Source: Cellulophaga baltica
GTDB lineage: Bacteria; Bacteroidota; Bacteroidia; Flavobacteriales; Flavobacteriaceae
Length of the DNA stretch: 64,000 nucleotides
Direction: 5' to 3'
Assembly: GCF_900102165.1 (NCBI RefSeq)
Contig: NZ_FNBD01000003.1
Span: 1 to 64,000 of the forward strand
In this document: positions 9,776-18,483 of the stretch, one piece after another
Numbering within the stretch: position 1 is the stretch's first letter
Layout: each line of letters begins with the position of its first letter
Translations under genes and position numbers: made by a program
Notes under the pieces: generated by a model
Told to the model about the DNA's origin: nothing
The model's input: only the letters and a program-made list of their open reading frames with translations
Database searches by the model: none

Positions 9776-11635
9776 TTACTCTACTTCCGTATATAAAATC
9801 TCTAATTGAAGTTTCTTTTCTTGATCTGATGTATTACTACCATAAAGTACGGTACCGAATGGGTTAATAGTTGACATTATCGGAATTTTAACTTCAGAAG
9901 TTTCTAATTTTGCACTCCCTATGCTCACTACTCTAATATCTGAAGTAACAGATAAACCAAGTGTAGCAATAGATAAGTCGCCACTAATTAATCTATTGAT
10001 GTAATCTGTAATTCGGATCTTATATTTAATTCCTTTCTCACTTTCTTTTTGCAACACGCCATCATAAAAAGGAAATACAGATAATGCTGTTGGGTTAGAA
10101 ACACTAAATTCTGTTACGGTATTATATAAGACTTCATTTGTTTCAGCGTTATACAGATAAAGACGCATAGGCTCTATTACCCCTGGAGCAGCATCTAAAC
10201 TAGTTCTATCTACATAGAACACTAAATTAGCCTCATTAATAATCCAATTATTAGCTTTTATCTGGCTAATAACGCTTGTACTCAATGCCGTTTCTTCTGC
10301 AAATAACTTAAGCTGCGTGTAGGTACCTGCCCCACCTTTTAGATAAATTTTCTCTGCATTTTCGGTTGAACTCAATGCTTCTAAGACCTCTGGAGAATAC
10401 TCTTCATTAATAAAAGTATTTACTGCATTCCCTGTAATAGCTGTTGATATGCCATCACCTGTAACCAGATTAATTACAAATCGTTTCTCCAAAACCACAC
10501 TCTCATCATCGGATTCGTCTGTAGCAGTGCCGTTTGTATCAATAGAGTCGTGAGTATAGGTAATGGTAATATTTGCCCCTGCTAAATTCAACAACATAAA
10601 AATATCATCAGCAGCATCAATAGAAACATGAATACCTCGTAAGAAATTTTTAAAATTTGTATTATTTAAAAGTTCTTGAGAACCTTCTTTATCCAAAATA
10701 TTTTCTTGAAAAAACTGGTTATCCAAAGGCACCCATATACCTGCACCAATAGTTTGATCTACAGTACCCTCTTCATCTACATCTTCCGTATCAGGATCAT
10801 CCTCATTATAGGTTATAATTTCTGTATCACGAACCGTTTCTGTGCCCTCAAACAAAACATCTGTAAGAAAAGGCGTAAAATCATGATCTGAATAAAAATC
10901 TTGTGAATCCTCAAAGTTTGTATCAGGATTTAAATCTCTTAAAAAATAAGTAGAACGCTGTACTTTTAAGTGAAATGGATTTGCTTTTCCAGAACCATAT
11001 ATACTATCTAAAATAAATTTCTTAGGATATGCTGCCAGGCCATTCTCACCATCTTCAGCATCTAAAATTCCATCATTATCTGTATCATTACTTAGCGGAT
11101 TTAACCCAGAAATTCGTTCTTGGTTATCCGAAATTCCGTCTCCATCTGTATCACTATTAGCATCCGATGCATCAACATCCAAATCATCCGGAACCCCATC
11201 ACCATCTGTATCCTTTACATCTTGCAAATAAGGAATATAAAGATAAACACTCTTTACTGTTTCATTCTCTACAATGGTTGCTGGTATTGTATCTGATACT
11301 GCTACGTCTTCCGTAGCCTGTGTATAGGTGCCAAAAGTTGGCGCCACAGTAGAAAGCTGTAGTTGAGAAGTTATTGTTGCGGTAGTTTTACCGTACAATG
11401 GGTCGTTAAGGTTTCCTAATTGATAGATAGGCAACCGGTTAGACTTTACCGTATTAATTTTATTATTGTAAGCAAAAACATCAAAAACAGCTTTGCCTGT
11501 TCCAAATGGTTCACCCGCAATAACGCCTGAACCTATGGTTGTAACCTCATCTTCACAAGATGAAAATAACCCAGCTACCACTAATCCTGCAACAACAGAA
11601 AAGCTTATTTTTTTAATAAATGTCATGTAATTCAC
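9776..11635 (-). CDS. DUF4270 family lipoprotein with thrombospondin type-3 repeats
   Basis: A lipoprotein (signal ending LFSSC, Cys27, then EDE) whose N-terminal region (GEPFGTGKAVFDVFAYNN; NRLPIYQLGNLNDPLYG) is typical of DUF4270, a Bacteroidota family of unknown function. Inserted at about residues 141-197 are three calcium-binding thrombospondin type-3-like repeats (DTDGDGVPDD, DTDGDGISDN, DTDNDGILDA), which give a rigid acidic linker in other surface proteins. The start overlaps the end of the glycogen-synthase-like gene by 4 bp, so the two are translationally coupled; this pairing is common in Flavobacteriia. Met4 is an alternative start. Function unknown. Confidence 0.8.
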   Translation of the reverse strand: MNYMTFIKKISFSVVAGLVVAGLFSSCEDEVTTIGSGVIAGEPFGTGKAVFDVFAYNNKINTVKSNRLPIYQLGNLNDPLYGKTTATITSQLQLSTVAPTFGTYTQATEDVAVSDTIPATIVENETVKSVYLYIPYLQDVKDTDGDGVPDDLDVDASDANSDTDGDGISDNQERISGLNPLSNDTDNDGILDAEDGENGLAAYPKKFILDSIYGSGKANPFHLKVQRSTYFLRDLNPDTNFEDSQDFYSDHDFTPFLTDVLFEGTETVRDTEIITYNEDDPDTEDVDEEGTVDQTIGAGIWVPLDNQFFQENILDKEGSQELLNNTNFKNFLRGIHVSIDAADDIFMLLNLAGANITITYTHDSIDTNGTATDESDDESVVLEKRFVINLVTGDGISTAITGNAVNTFINEEYSPEVLEALSSTENAEKIYLKGGAGTYTQLKLFAEETALSTSVISQIKANNWIINEANLVFYVDRTSLDAAPGVIEPMRLYLYNAETNEVLYNTVTEFSVSNPTALSVFPFYDGVLQKESEKGIKYKIRITDYINRLISGDLSIATLGLSVTSDIRVVSIGSAKLETSEVKIPIMSTINPFGTVLYGSNTSDQEKKLQLEILYTEVE

Positions 11636-12441
11636 TTTAGAACTTCAGTGTTATAAAAATTTGCATAAGCTTCTTCAAACTCATGAAAAGGAACGTACGG
11701 AAGTACTGGTTTTTGAAGGTTTGTAATATGCGTACTTAAGTCCTCCGAAATTTCCTCTGACGCTAAAATAACAGCATCTGAATAATCCACCGCTACTTTT
11801 AACAAATTATTATAGTCTGGCTTTGCAAGCGTAGGGATAGCATCACTTGGAATACCATCAAATTCTATCTTCTTAACAATGTCCGGATTTAATTCTTCCT
11901 CAAATCCTTTAGAATAAACAGAAGTAACCACTTTACTCTCTGAAAATAAAGGCTCATCTGCATAATATTTTTTCAAATACAACGGCACTAATGAAGCCAT
12001 CCATCCGTGTACATGGATAATATCTGGAGACCAGTTTAATTTTTTAACTGTTTCTACGATCCCTTTTGCAAAAAAGATGGCGCGTTCATCGTTATCCGGA
12101 AAAAGAGTTCCGTTTTCATCAGCAAAAGTTGCTTTTCTTTTAAAGTATTCCTCGTTATCAATAAAGTAAACCTGTATACGTTCTTTAGGTATAGAAGCTA
12201 CTTTAATAATTAAAGGCATATCCATATCATTGATGACTAGATTCATCCCTGACAAACGTATTACCTCATGCAGTTGATGACGTCTCTCATTGATATTACC
12301 ATACCTCGGCATAAAGATTCGTATTTGACCTCCATTGCTATTTACCATTTTAGGTGTTTCGTATGACATCAGTGAAACCTCGTTCTCCGGCAAGTAAGGT
12401 ACTAATTCAGAAGATACAAACAATATCTTTTTACCATCCAT
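11632..12441 (-). CDS. Glycogen/starch synthase N-terminal-domain protein (GT5, half length)
   Basis: Begins MDGKKILFVSSELVPYLPEN, the start of the GT5 ADP-glucose glycogen synthase fold, and keeps IIHVHGWMASLVPLYLKK near residue 145, the conserved sugar-acceptor region. It ends at 269 residues, so the whole C-terminal Rossmann domain that binds ADP-glucose is missing. The N-terminal KTGGL nucleotide-phosphate motif is also not recognisable (the aligned stretch reads MVNSNGGQ). It is therefore unlikely to make glycogen alone. The gene is intact and coupled to the DUF4270 gene. This half-length form is a recurring flavobacterial annotation; its role is unknown. Confidence 0.8.
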   Translation of the reverse strand: MDGKKILFVSSELVPYLPENEVSLMSYETPKMVNSNGGQIRIFMPRYGNINERRHQLHEVIRLSGMNLVINDMDMPLIIKVASIPKERIQVYFIDNEEYFKRKATFADENGTLFPDNDERAIFFAKGIVETVKKLNWSPDIIHVHGWMASLVPLYLKKYYADEPLFSESKVVTSVYSKGFEEELNPDIVKKIEFDGIPSDAIPTLAKPDYNNLLKVAVDYSDAVILASEEISEDLSTHITNLQKPVLPYVPFHEFEEAYANFYNTEVLK

Positions 12442-12477
12442 AAAAGCTATTTTTTATTTTTTTTATTGGCGTGAGTG

Positions 12478-12485
12478 CAAAATTA
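12478..12485 (-). promoter_or_regulatory. -7 box for the glycogen-synthase-like/DUF4270 operon
   Basis: Plus CAAAATTA reads TAATTTTG, a match to TAnnTTTG. It is 36 bp upstream of the start codon. No convincing -33 element is seen at 19-20 bp. It stands back to back with the panC promoter 30 bp away. Confidence 0.5.
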
Positions 12486-12515
12486 CAAAAATTATGCAGA
12501 TTAGCAGTAATTATA

Positions 12516-12523
12516 TAAGTTTG
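12516..12523 (+). promoter_or_regulatory. -7 box of the panC promoter
   Basis: TAAGTTTG matches TAnnTTTG. TATG at 12493-12496, 19 bp upstream, is one change from TTTG. The predicted transcript starts near 12530, inside the longest panC reading frame, so translation must begin at the ATG at 12545. Confidence 0.55.
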
Positions 12524-12544
12524 CGGGTTGTTAAATACAAACAA

Positions 12545-13390
12545 ATGTTAGTAATAGAGACTAAAAAGGAGTTAAAAGACAATTTGTCAGCATTTATTTC
12601 AGATTCAAAATCGCTGGGACTTGTACCAACCATGGGCGCTTTGCACTCTGGCCATCTTTCTTTAATTGAAAAAGCGTCAAAAGAAAATGATCAGGTAGTT
12701 GTGAGCATTTTTGTGAACCCAACGCAGTTTAATAACCAAAATGACCTCGAAAAGTATCCAAAAACTTTAGAAAACGATTTAAATTTGATCAAAACAGTGT
12801 CAAATAACATCATTGTTTACACTCCTTCTGTTGAAGAAATCTATCAAAATAACGTTTCTGCAGAAATTTACGACTTTCAAGGGCTTGACACTGTCATGGA
12901 AGGAGAGTTTAGAGACAACCATTTTAATGGCGTAGGCACTATTGTTGAAGAGCTTCTAACCAGTATTGCTCCCAATAAAGCCTATTTTGGAGAAAAAGAT
13001 TTTCAGCAATTACAAATTATTAAAAAACTCATTCAGATAAAAGCTATTCCTGTTGAAATTATTGGCTGCCCAATTGTTCGCGAAGAAAGTGGATTAGCGA
13101 TGAGCTCAAGAAACGAAAGACTTTCTACACCGATGCGCAAAGAGGCTGCTTTTATCTACAAAACACTTAAAGATGCCAAAGAAATGTTTGGCACAAAAAA
13201 TGCAATACAAGTAGTAGAATGGGTAGAAAATCAGTTCGAAAATAATGAATTCTTATCCTTAGAATATTTTCAAATTGCTGATATTGATACGCTAAAATCT
13301 GTAACAGAAAAATTAAATAACAAAAAATACAGAGCGTTTATTGCAGTTTTTGTTGATGACATTCGACTAATTGATAACATTGCTTTGTAA
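12545..13390 (+). CDS. panC: Pantothenate synthetase (pantoate--beta-alanine ligase)
   Basis: Condenses pantoate and beta-alanine with ATP to give pantothenate, the CoA precursor; cytoplasmic. [14 protein letters not shown] carries the HIGH-type ATP motif (HSGH), followed by [21 protein letters not shown] and the KMSKS-like AMSSRN. The frame is open from 12494, but I chose the ATG at 12545 (281 residues): it gives the usual PanC N-terminus ([10 protein letters not shown]), and a -7 box lies within the longer version. panD follows after 17 bp, so beta-alanine supply and use are in one operon. Very sure of function. Confidence 0.96.
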   Translation: MLVIETKKELKDNLSAFISDSKSLGLVPTMGALHSGHLSLIEKASKENDQVVVSIFVNPTQFNNQNDLEKYPKTLENDLNLIKTVSNNIIVYTPSVEEIYQNNVSAEIYDFQGLDTVMEGEFRDNHFNGVGTIVEELLTSIAPNKAYFGEKDFQQLQIIKKLIQIKAIPVEIIGCPIVREESGLAMSSRNERLSTPMRKEAAFIYKTLKDAKEMFGTKNAIQVVEWVENQFENNEFLSLEYFQIADIDTLKSVTEKLNNKKYRAFIAVFVDDIRLIDNIAL

Positions 13391-13407
13391 ATTATTATCT
13401 TTGTACC

Positions 13408-13758
13408 ATGCAAATAGAAGTTGTAAAATCTAAAATACACCGTGTAAAAGTTACCGGAGCAGACCTTAACTACATAGGGAGCATCACCATTGACGAAGAT
13501 TTAATGGATGCTGCAAATATCATAAGAGGAGAGAAAGTTCAGATTGTGAATAATAACAATGGAGAGCGTTTAGAGACTTATGCTATTCCTGGACCTAGAA
13601 AGAGCGGGGAAATAACTCTAAATGGCGCAGCTTCCAGAAAAGTAGCCGTAGGAGACATTCTAATCCTTATCACGTACGGACAAATGGATATTGAAGAAGC
13701 AAAGACGTTTAATCCGTCATTAGTATTTCCTAACGAGGAGACTAACTTACTGAATTAA
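13408..13758 (+). CDS. panD: Aspartate 1-decarboxylase precursor
   Basis: Pyruvoyl enzyme converting aspartate to beta-alanine for pantothenate synthesis. The self-cleavage site is visible as Gly24-Ser25 within YIGSITID; Ser25 becomes the pyruvoyl group. Other family motifs: [19 protein letters not shown] and the [12 protein letters not shown] block. Length 116 matches the family. It sits between panC and the YbhN-like gene, which starts 4 bp after the panD stop. Confidence 0.97.
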   Translation: MQIEVVKSKIHRVKVTGADLNYIGSITIDEDLMDAANIIRGEKVQIVNNNNGERLETYAIPGPRKSGEITLNGAASRKVAVGDILILITYGQMDIEEAKTFNPSLVFPNEETNLLN

Positions 13759-13762
13759 TCTC

Positions 13763-14725
13763 TTGAAGAAATCTTTAAAAAAAACACTAAAAACAGTACT
13801 CCCAATTGGCTTGGGAGTTTTTTTAGTTTGGTATTCCTATAATGCTACATCAGAAGAAGATAGAGCTCAAATTATTTTTTACATAAAAGAAGCTGATTTA
13901 TTTTGGGTAGGTATTTCTGTTTTAATGGGAATTTTAAGCCATGTTTCGAGAGCCATACGGTGGAACTATCTTTTAGAACCGCTAGGCTATAAGCCCAAAA
14001 TAGCAAACAATATTTTTATCATTCTCACCTCCTATTTTGCGAATCTAGGAATTCCTAGGTCTGGAGAAATCCTTAGAGCCACGGCCTTAAGTACTTATGA
14101 GAATGTCCCTTTTGAAAAAGGGTTTGGCACTATTGTTACGGAACGAGTAGTAGATTTAATTATGCTACTTTCCATCATTGCTATTACTTTCTTTCTTCAA
14201 ACAGATATCATATTAGCTTTTTTTGAAGAGAAAGGCTTTAATTTAAATAAACTATTATTAGTTTTAGGCGCCGGTATAGTTCTTGCTGGACTTGCATTTT
14301 TCTTTTTAAAAAAATCATCAAACCCTTTTCTTTTAAAAATTAAAAACTTTGGACTAGGATTACTTCAAGGAGTTACTAGTATTTTTAAAATGAAGCATAA
14401 ATGGGCGTTTATATTCCATACTCTATTTATATGGTTTATCTACATTTCTATGTTTTGGGTGATCAAATTTACCGTTCCAGAAACCATAACTTTAACCATC
14501 AGCCAACTTCTTGTAGCCTTTGTTTTTGGTGCCTTTGCTATGACAGCAACTAACGGGGGTATAGGGCTTTACCCTATTGTAGTAAGTAGTGCTTTAGCCA
14601 TTTTTGGAATCAGTAGCGTATCGGGAGATGCATTTGGTTGGATCATGTGGATTTCACAAACTTTAATGGTTGTTGTTTTTGGTGCAATATCTTTTCTTGT
14701 ATTACCGTTATTAAACAGAAAATAA
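13763..14725 (+). CDS. YbhN/UPF0104-family membrane protein (lysylphosphatidylglycerol synthase TM-like)
   Basis: Integral membrane protein of about eight helices and 320 residues, with the family blocks SHVSRAIRWNYLLEPLGYKP (35-70 region), TSYFANLGIPRSGEILRA and, near the end, TNGGIGLYPIVVSSALAIFG. It resembles the membrane half of MprF lysylphosphatidylglycerol synthases but lacks the soluble catalytic domain, so aminoacyl-lipid synthesis should not be assumed. Starts at a TTG 4 bp after panD, in a panCD operon position conserved in flavobacteria. Precise role unknown; a lipid-related role is inferred from the family. Confidence 0.85.
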   Translation: MKKSLKKTLKTVLPIGLGVFLVWYSYNATSEEDRAQIIFYIKEADLFWVGISVLMGILSHVSRAIRWNYLLEPLGYKPKIANNIFIILTSYFANLGIPRSGEILRATALSTYENVPFEKGFGTIVTERVVDLIMLLSIIAITFFLQTDIILAFFEEKGFNLNKLLLVLGAGIVLAGLAFFFLKKSSNPFLLKIKNFGLGLLQGVTSIFKMKHKWAFIFHTLFIWFIYISMFWVIKFTVPETITLTISQLLVAFVFGAFAMTATNGGIGLYPIVVSSALAIFGISSVSGDAFGWIMWISQTLMVVVFGAISFLVLPLLNRK

Positions 14726-14752
14726 TAACGCAAGCACCTAAATCTTTCTGTC

Positions 14753-15895
14753 ATGAAATGCATACTTACCGTATTGACTTTCTTTTTATACCTTGGATCT
14801 AACGCACAAGTTACTCAAGAAATTTTTGAATCTTTTAAGCTTCAAGAGAGAAGAGATGTACAATATTACATTCCTGAAAATTACACCCAAGAAAAAAAGT
14901 ATCCGTTAATTATTGTTTTAGATGCTGAATATATGTTTGAAAATGTTGTAGCCACGGCTAAGTTTTACAGCAGATTTCATGGTATGCCCGAAGCTATTAT
15001 TGCAGGTGTGAATCAATCTAAAGACAATGAACGCTATCAAGATTGTGCTTTTGACGAAGCCACTGGTCTGCCCTCTGACAGCTCTAAACTATTTTTTGAA
15101 TTTCTGGGCATGGAGCTTATTCCATATCTAGAAACGAGCTATAATACAGCACCTTTTAAAATGATTGTTGGGTATGATATTACAGCCAATTTTAGCAACT
15201 ACTATCTTTTTAAAGAAGATTCTCTTTTTAATTCTTACGTAAGTATATCTCCAACCTTAGCCCCGGAAATGGAAACAAGAGTTCCGGCCCGATTAAGCGC
15301 TATGGAGAAAACAATATTTTATCATTTGATCACTGATGGTGAAAAAGCAAAGAAAGATACGCAAACACCTATTTTAAATACGGCAATTAAAGCTATAGAA
15401 AAAGAAAATTTACACTATTTCTATGACGAATATAAAGATGCAGATCATATTTCTGTAGCTACCTACAGCATCGGGAAAGCCTTTGATGATGTGTTTACGA
15501 TGTTTAAACCCATTAGCCCTACTGAATATAAAACGCAAATTTTAACGTCTGAAGAGCCTGTATTTGATTACCTATCTAACAAATACGAAATGATTGAAAA
15601 ATTATTTGGGTTTAGAAAAAGTGTAGATTTAAATGATATTATGGCCATCTATGCAGCTTCTCGTAAAAAAGAAGATTTTGAATCACTAAAGCCTTTGGCC
15701 GATTTGTGTAAAAAAGAATACCCAGAAACTATGTTAGGTTTCTATTTTGAAGGCGAATACCTAGAACAAATGGGTGAACCTAAAAAAGCACTAAGAACTT
15801 TTGAAAAAGCGTTTGGAATGGAAGAAATAGATTTCTTGACCAAAGACATGGCACTAGAGAAAATTGATGCTTTAAAAGCTGATTTCGGATATTAA
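14753..15895 (+). CDS. Secreted esterase-D-like alpha/beta-hydrolase protein, nucleophile missing
   Basis: A signal peptide (MKCILTVLTFFLYLGSNAQ) is followed by the putative-esterase fold: VQYYIPENY, PLIIVLDAEYMF (52-62), AIIAGVNQSKDNERYQD, and a C-terminal region with a TPR-like helix pair (EYLEQMGEPKKALRTFEKAF). In active relatives the nucleophile elbow is GHSxGG; here it reads VGYDITANF, with Asp142 where Ser is expected. A histidine remains (DADHIS, about residue 226). It is probably inactive as a serine esterase or works differently. It follows the YbhN-like gene by 27 bp, likely in the same operon. Confidence 0.7.
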   Translation: MKCILTVLTFFLYLGSNAQVTQEIFESFKLQERRDVQYYIPENYTQEKKYPLIIVLDAEYMFENVVATAKFYSRFHGMPEAIIAGVNQSKDNERYQDCAFDEATGLPSDSSKLFFEFLGMELIPYLETSYNTAPFKMIVGYDITANFSNYYLFKEDSLFNSYVSISPTLAPEMETRVPARLSAMEKTIFYHLITDGEKAKKDTQTPILNTAIKAIEKENLHYFYDEYKDADHISVATYSIGKAFDDVFTMFKPISPTEYKTQILTSEEPVFDYLSNKYEMIEKLFGFRKSVDLNDIMAIYAASRKKEDFESLKPLADLCKKEYPETMLGFYFEGEYLEQMGEPKKALRTFEKAFGMEEIDFLTKDMALEKIDALKADFGY

Positions 15896-16003
15896 ATATA
15901 GATTTCGAGTGTTTACATATCCCTCTAAGTGTTTTTTACGCTTAAATTTTCCCTATTTAATTACACGGTATTTATTACCTTTATCCAAAACCTAAAAGAG
16001 GGA

Positions 16004-17365
16004 ATGGCTAAAACAAAAACAGCTTTTTTTTGTCAGAATTGCGGCACACAATATGCTAAATGGGTAGGACAATGTACCGCCTGTAAAGAATGGAATACCG
16101 TTGTTGAAGAAGTAGTCCAAAAAGAAGAAAAATCTAGTTGGAAGACTCCGACAAATACCACTAAGAAAGTTTCCAAGCCTTTACGAGTTAACGAAATTAG
16201 CACGGAGAAAGAATTACGATTAAATACATTTGACCTAGAGTTTAATCGTGTTTTAGGCGGCGGTCTTGTTCCTGGCTCTTTGACACTTTTAGGTGGTGAA
16301 CCTGGCATAGGAAAGAGTACATTACTACTTCAAATTGCCTTAAAACTACCTTACAAAACGCTATACGTATCTGGAGAAGAGAGTCAGAAGCAAATAAAAA
16401 TGCGTGCAGACCGTATTCACCCCAATAGCGATACTTGCTTTATTCTTACAGAAACAAAAACTCAAAATATCTTTAAGCAGATAGAAGATACCGAGCCTGA
16501 TATTGTCGTGATTGATTCCATACAGACGCTACATTCTGATCATATTGAATCTGCCGCCGGAAGTATTTCTCAAATTAGAGAATGTACTGCAGAGCTTATT
16601 AAATTTGCCAAAGAAACCAATACTCCCGTGATTTTAATTGGCCATATTACCAAAGATGGTTCTATTGCCGGTCCAAAAATTTTAGAACACATGGTAGATA
16701 GTGTGCTTCAATTTGAAGGCGATCGGAATTATGTATACCGCATTTTACGCTCCTTAAAAAATAGGTTTGGCTCTACCTCTGAACTGGGAATTTATGAAAT
16801 GCAAGGCAGTGGTTTGCGTGAAGTGAACAATCCGTCTGAAATTCTAATTTCTAAAAATGACGAAGGCTTAAGTGGTACCGCAATAGCATCTACTGTAGAA
16901 GGCATGCGCCCTCTTATGATAGAAATACAAGCTTTGGTAAGTACTGCTGTTTACGGTACACCTCAACGTTCTACAACGGGTTATAATGCCAAACGTTTAA
17001 ACATGCTTTTAGCTGTATTAGAAAAGCGTGCTGGATTTAAATTAGCCGCAAAAGATGTATTCTTAAACATTACTGGAGGTATTTCCGTAGACGATCCTGC
17101 CATTGATTTGGCCGTAATTGCCGCTATACTTTCCAGCAATGAAGATATTGCCATAGAAAAAGGAGTATGTTTTGCTGCCGAAGTTGGATTAGCTGGCGAA
17201 ATACGCCCTGTACAACGCGTAGAACAACGCATCACGGAAGCCGAAAAATTAGGATTTGACACTATTTTCGTTTCCAAGAACAATAAAATTAGTCTAAAAA
17301 ATACACAGATAAACATTCAACTTGTAGCAAAAATTGAAGATGTAGCCAACTATTTATTTGGATAA
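16004..17365 (+). CDS. radA: DNA repair protein RadA
   Basis: RecA-like ATPase that aids branch migration in recombinational repair; cytoplasmic. The start at 16004 (453 residues) gives the family's N-terminal zinc finger with Cys10, Cys13, Cys24 and Cys27 (FFCQNCGTQYAKWVGQCTAC). The frame is open from 15929, but those extra 25 residues are not RadA-like. Further motifs: Walker A GGEPGIGKST, IDSIQTLHSD, the RadA-specific LKNRFGST, and a C-terminal Lon-protease-like domain (ITGGISVDDPAIDLAV). It ends tail to tail with the aldo/keto reductase, one base apart. Very sure. Confidence 0.97.
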   Translation: MAKTKTAFFCQNCGTQYAKWVGQCTACKEWNTVVEEVVQKEEKSSWKTPTNTTKKVSKPLRVNEISTEKELRLNTFDLEFNRVLGGGLVPGSLTLLGGEPGIGKSTLLLQIALKLPYKTLYVSGEESQKQIKMRADRIHPNSDTCFILTETKTQNIFKQIEDTEPDIVVIDSIQTLHSDHIESAAGSISQIRECTAELIKFAKETNTPVILIGHITKDGSIAGPKILEHMVDSVLQFEGDRNYVYRILRSLKNRFGSTSELGIYEMQGSGLREVNNPSEILISKNDEGLSGTAIASTVEGMRPLMIEIQALVSTAVYGTPQRSTTGYNAKRLNMLLAVLEKRAGFKLAAKDVFLNITGGISVDDPAIDLAVIAAILSSNEDIAIEKGVCFAAEVGLAGEIRPVQRVEQRITEAEKLGFDTIFVSKNNKISLKNTQINIQLVAKIEDVANYLFG

Positions 17366-17366
17366 A

Positions 17367-18407
17367 TTAAGGTGCTGGGTTCGGGAATTCATTATGAATT
17401 TTCTCAATACCTTCTAAAACATCCGCACTTAACTCCACATTAATACTCGCTATATTTTCTTCCAATTGACGCATACTCGTTGCCCCAATAATATTGCTTG
17501 TTAGAAAAGGTCTCGTATTCACAAAAGCTAAAGACATTTGCGCTAAGGACAAATCATTATCTTGTGCCAACTCATAATATTTTTGTGTGGCTGCTATTGC
17601 AGTTTTTCCACTGTATCTATTGTAGTTAGGAAAAAGTTTTAATCGAGAATTATCTGGCAGTCTATCGCCTAAATATTTACCACTTAAAACTCCAAATCCT
17701 AATGGAGAATATGCTAAAAGGCCAAGATTCTCACGATGTGCTATTTCTGATAATCCAGTTTCAAACTGTCTGTTCAATAAACTATATGCATTCTGAATCG
17801 TGATCATTCTAGGTAAAGTAATATGCACCTTACTTTCTTCCAAATAGCGCATAGCGCCCCAAGGAGTTTCATTAGATATACCTATTTCTCTTATTTTCCC
17901 TTCTTGTTTTAAATCACGTAATGTTTCTAGAACTTGATGAAAATTATCTTCCCAAAAATCTGCTGCATCATGGGTATAGCCACGTTTACCAAAATAATTG
18001 GTATTTCGTTCTGGCCAATGCAATTGGTATAAATCTATATAATCAGTCTTTAAACGTTCCAAACTGTCCTCTACCGCTTCAATAAGCGATGGCCTATCAA
18101 AACCCGTAGTCCGTATAAATTTTGTAAATTCTGCTCTCCCAGCAATTTTTGATCCTAGGATAATTTTATCGCGATTTTTATTTTTTTCAAACCAAGTACC
18201 TATTATCTTTTCCGTTGCCGATTTGCGATCTGGATGCGCAGGAATAGGGTACAATTCTGCAGTGTCAAAAAAATTAACCCCTTGAGATACGGCATAATCC
18301 ATTTGCTCATGACCCTCAGCTTCTGTATTTTGGTTTCCCCAAGTCATTGTTCCTAAGGAAATCTTACTAACTTCTATATCGGTATGTGGTAATTTAGTAT
18401 AAAGCAT
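17367..18407 (-). CDS. tas: Tas-like NADP(H)-dependent aldo/keto reductase
   Basis: An (alpha/beta)8-barrel oxidoreductase of 346 residues, the same length as E. coli Tas and alike throughout: LGTMTWGNQNTEAEGHEQMD, NFFDTAELYPIPAHP (Asp, Tyr), GSKIAGRAEF (Lys), DYIDLYQLHWPERNTNYFGK (His), and the C-terminus ending PNPAP. It would reduce aldehydes or ketones with NADPH; the physiological substrate of this family is uncertain. A -7 box TATTTTTG lies about 30 bp upstream. Converges with radA. Confidence 0.9.
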   Translation of the reverse strand: MLYTKLPHTDIEVSKISLGTMTWGNQNTEAEGHEQMDYAVSQGVNFFDTAELYPIPAHPDRKSATEKIIGTWFEKNKNRDKIILGSKIAGRAEFTKFIRTTGFDRPSLIEAVEDSLERLKTDYIDLYQLHWPERNTNYFGKRGYTHDAADFWEDNFHQVLETLRDLKQEGKIREIGISNETPWGAMRYLEESKVHITLPRMITIQNAYSLLNRQFETGLSEIAHRENLGLLAYSPLGFGVLSGKYLGDRLPDNSRLKLFPNYNRYSGKTAIAATQKYYELAQDNDLSLAQMSLAFVNTRPFLTSNIIGATSMRQLEENIASINVELSADVLEGIEKIHNEFPNPAP

Positions 18408-18435
18408 AACAAATGAGTTGAAAAAATTTAAAAAC

Positions 18436-18443
18436 CAAAAATA
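18436..18443 (-). promoter_or_regulatory. -7 box of the aldo/keto reductase gene
   Basis: Plus CAAAAATA reads TATTTTTG on the minus strand, matching TAnnTTTG, 29 bp upstream of the start codon. No good -33 element is visible. Confidence 0.4.
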
Positions 18444-18483
18444 CGCATATCAACTGCCTATTTCTTTCCTATTGAAATAAAAA

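Noticed and set aside
7801-9800. glmS ribozyme upstream of glmS
   Set aside because: The leader is only about 30 nt from the predicted start and shows no ribozyme core; control of that kind is typical of Firmicutes.
11632-12441. glgA pseudogene by frameshift
   Set aside because: The frame ends with an ordinary stop overlapping the next gene, and no C-terminal GT domain follows in any frame; the half-length form is a known flavobacterial type.
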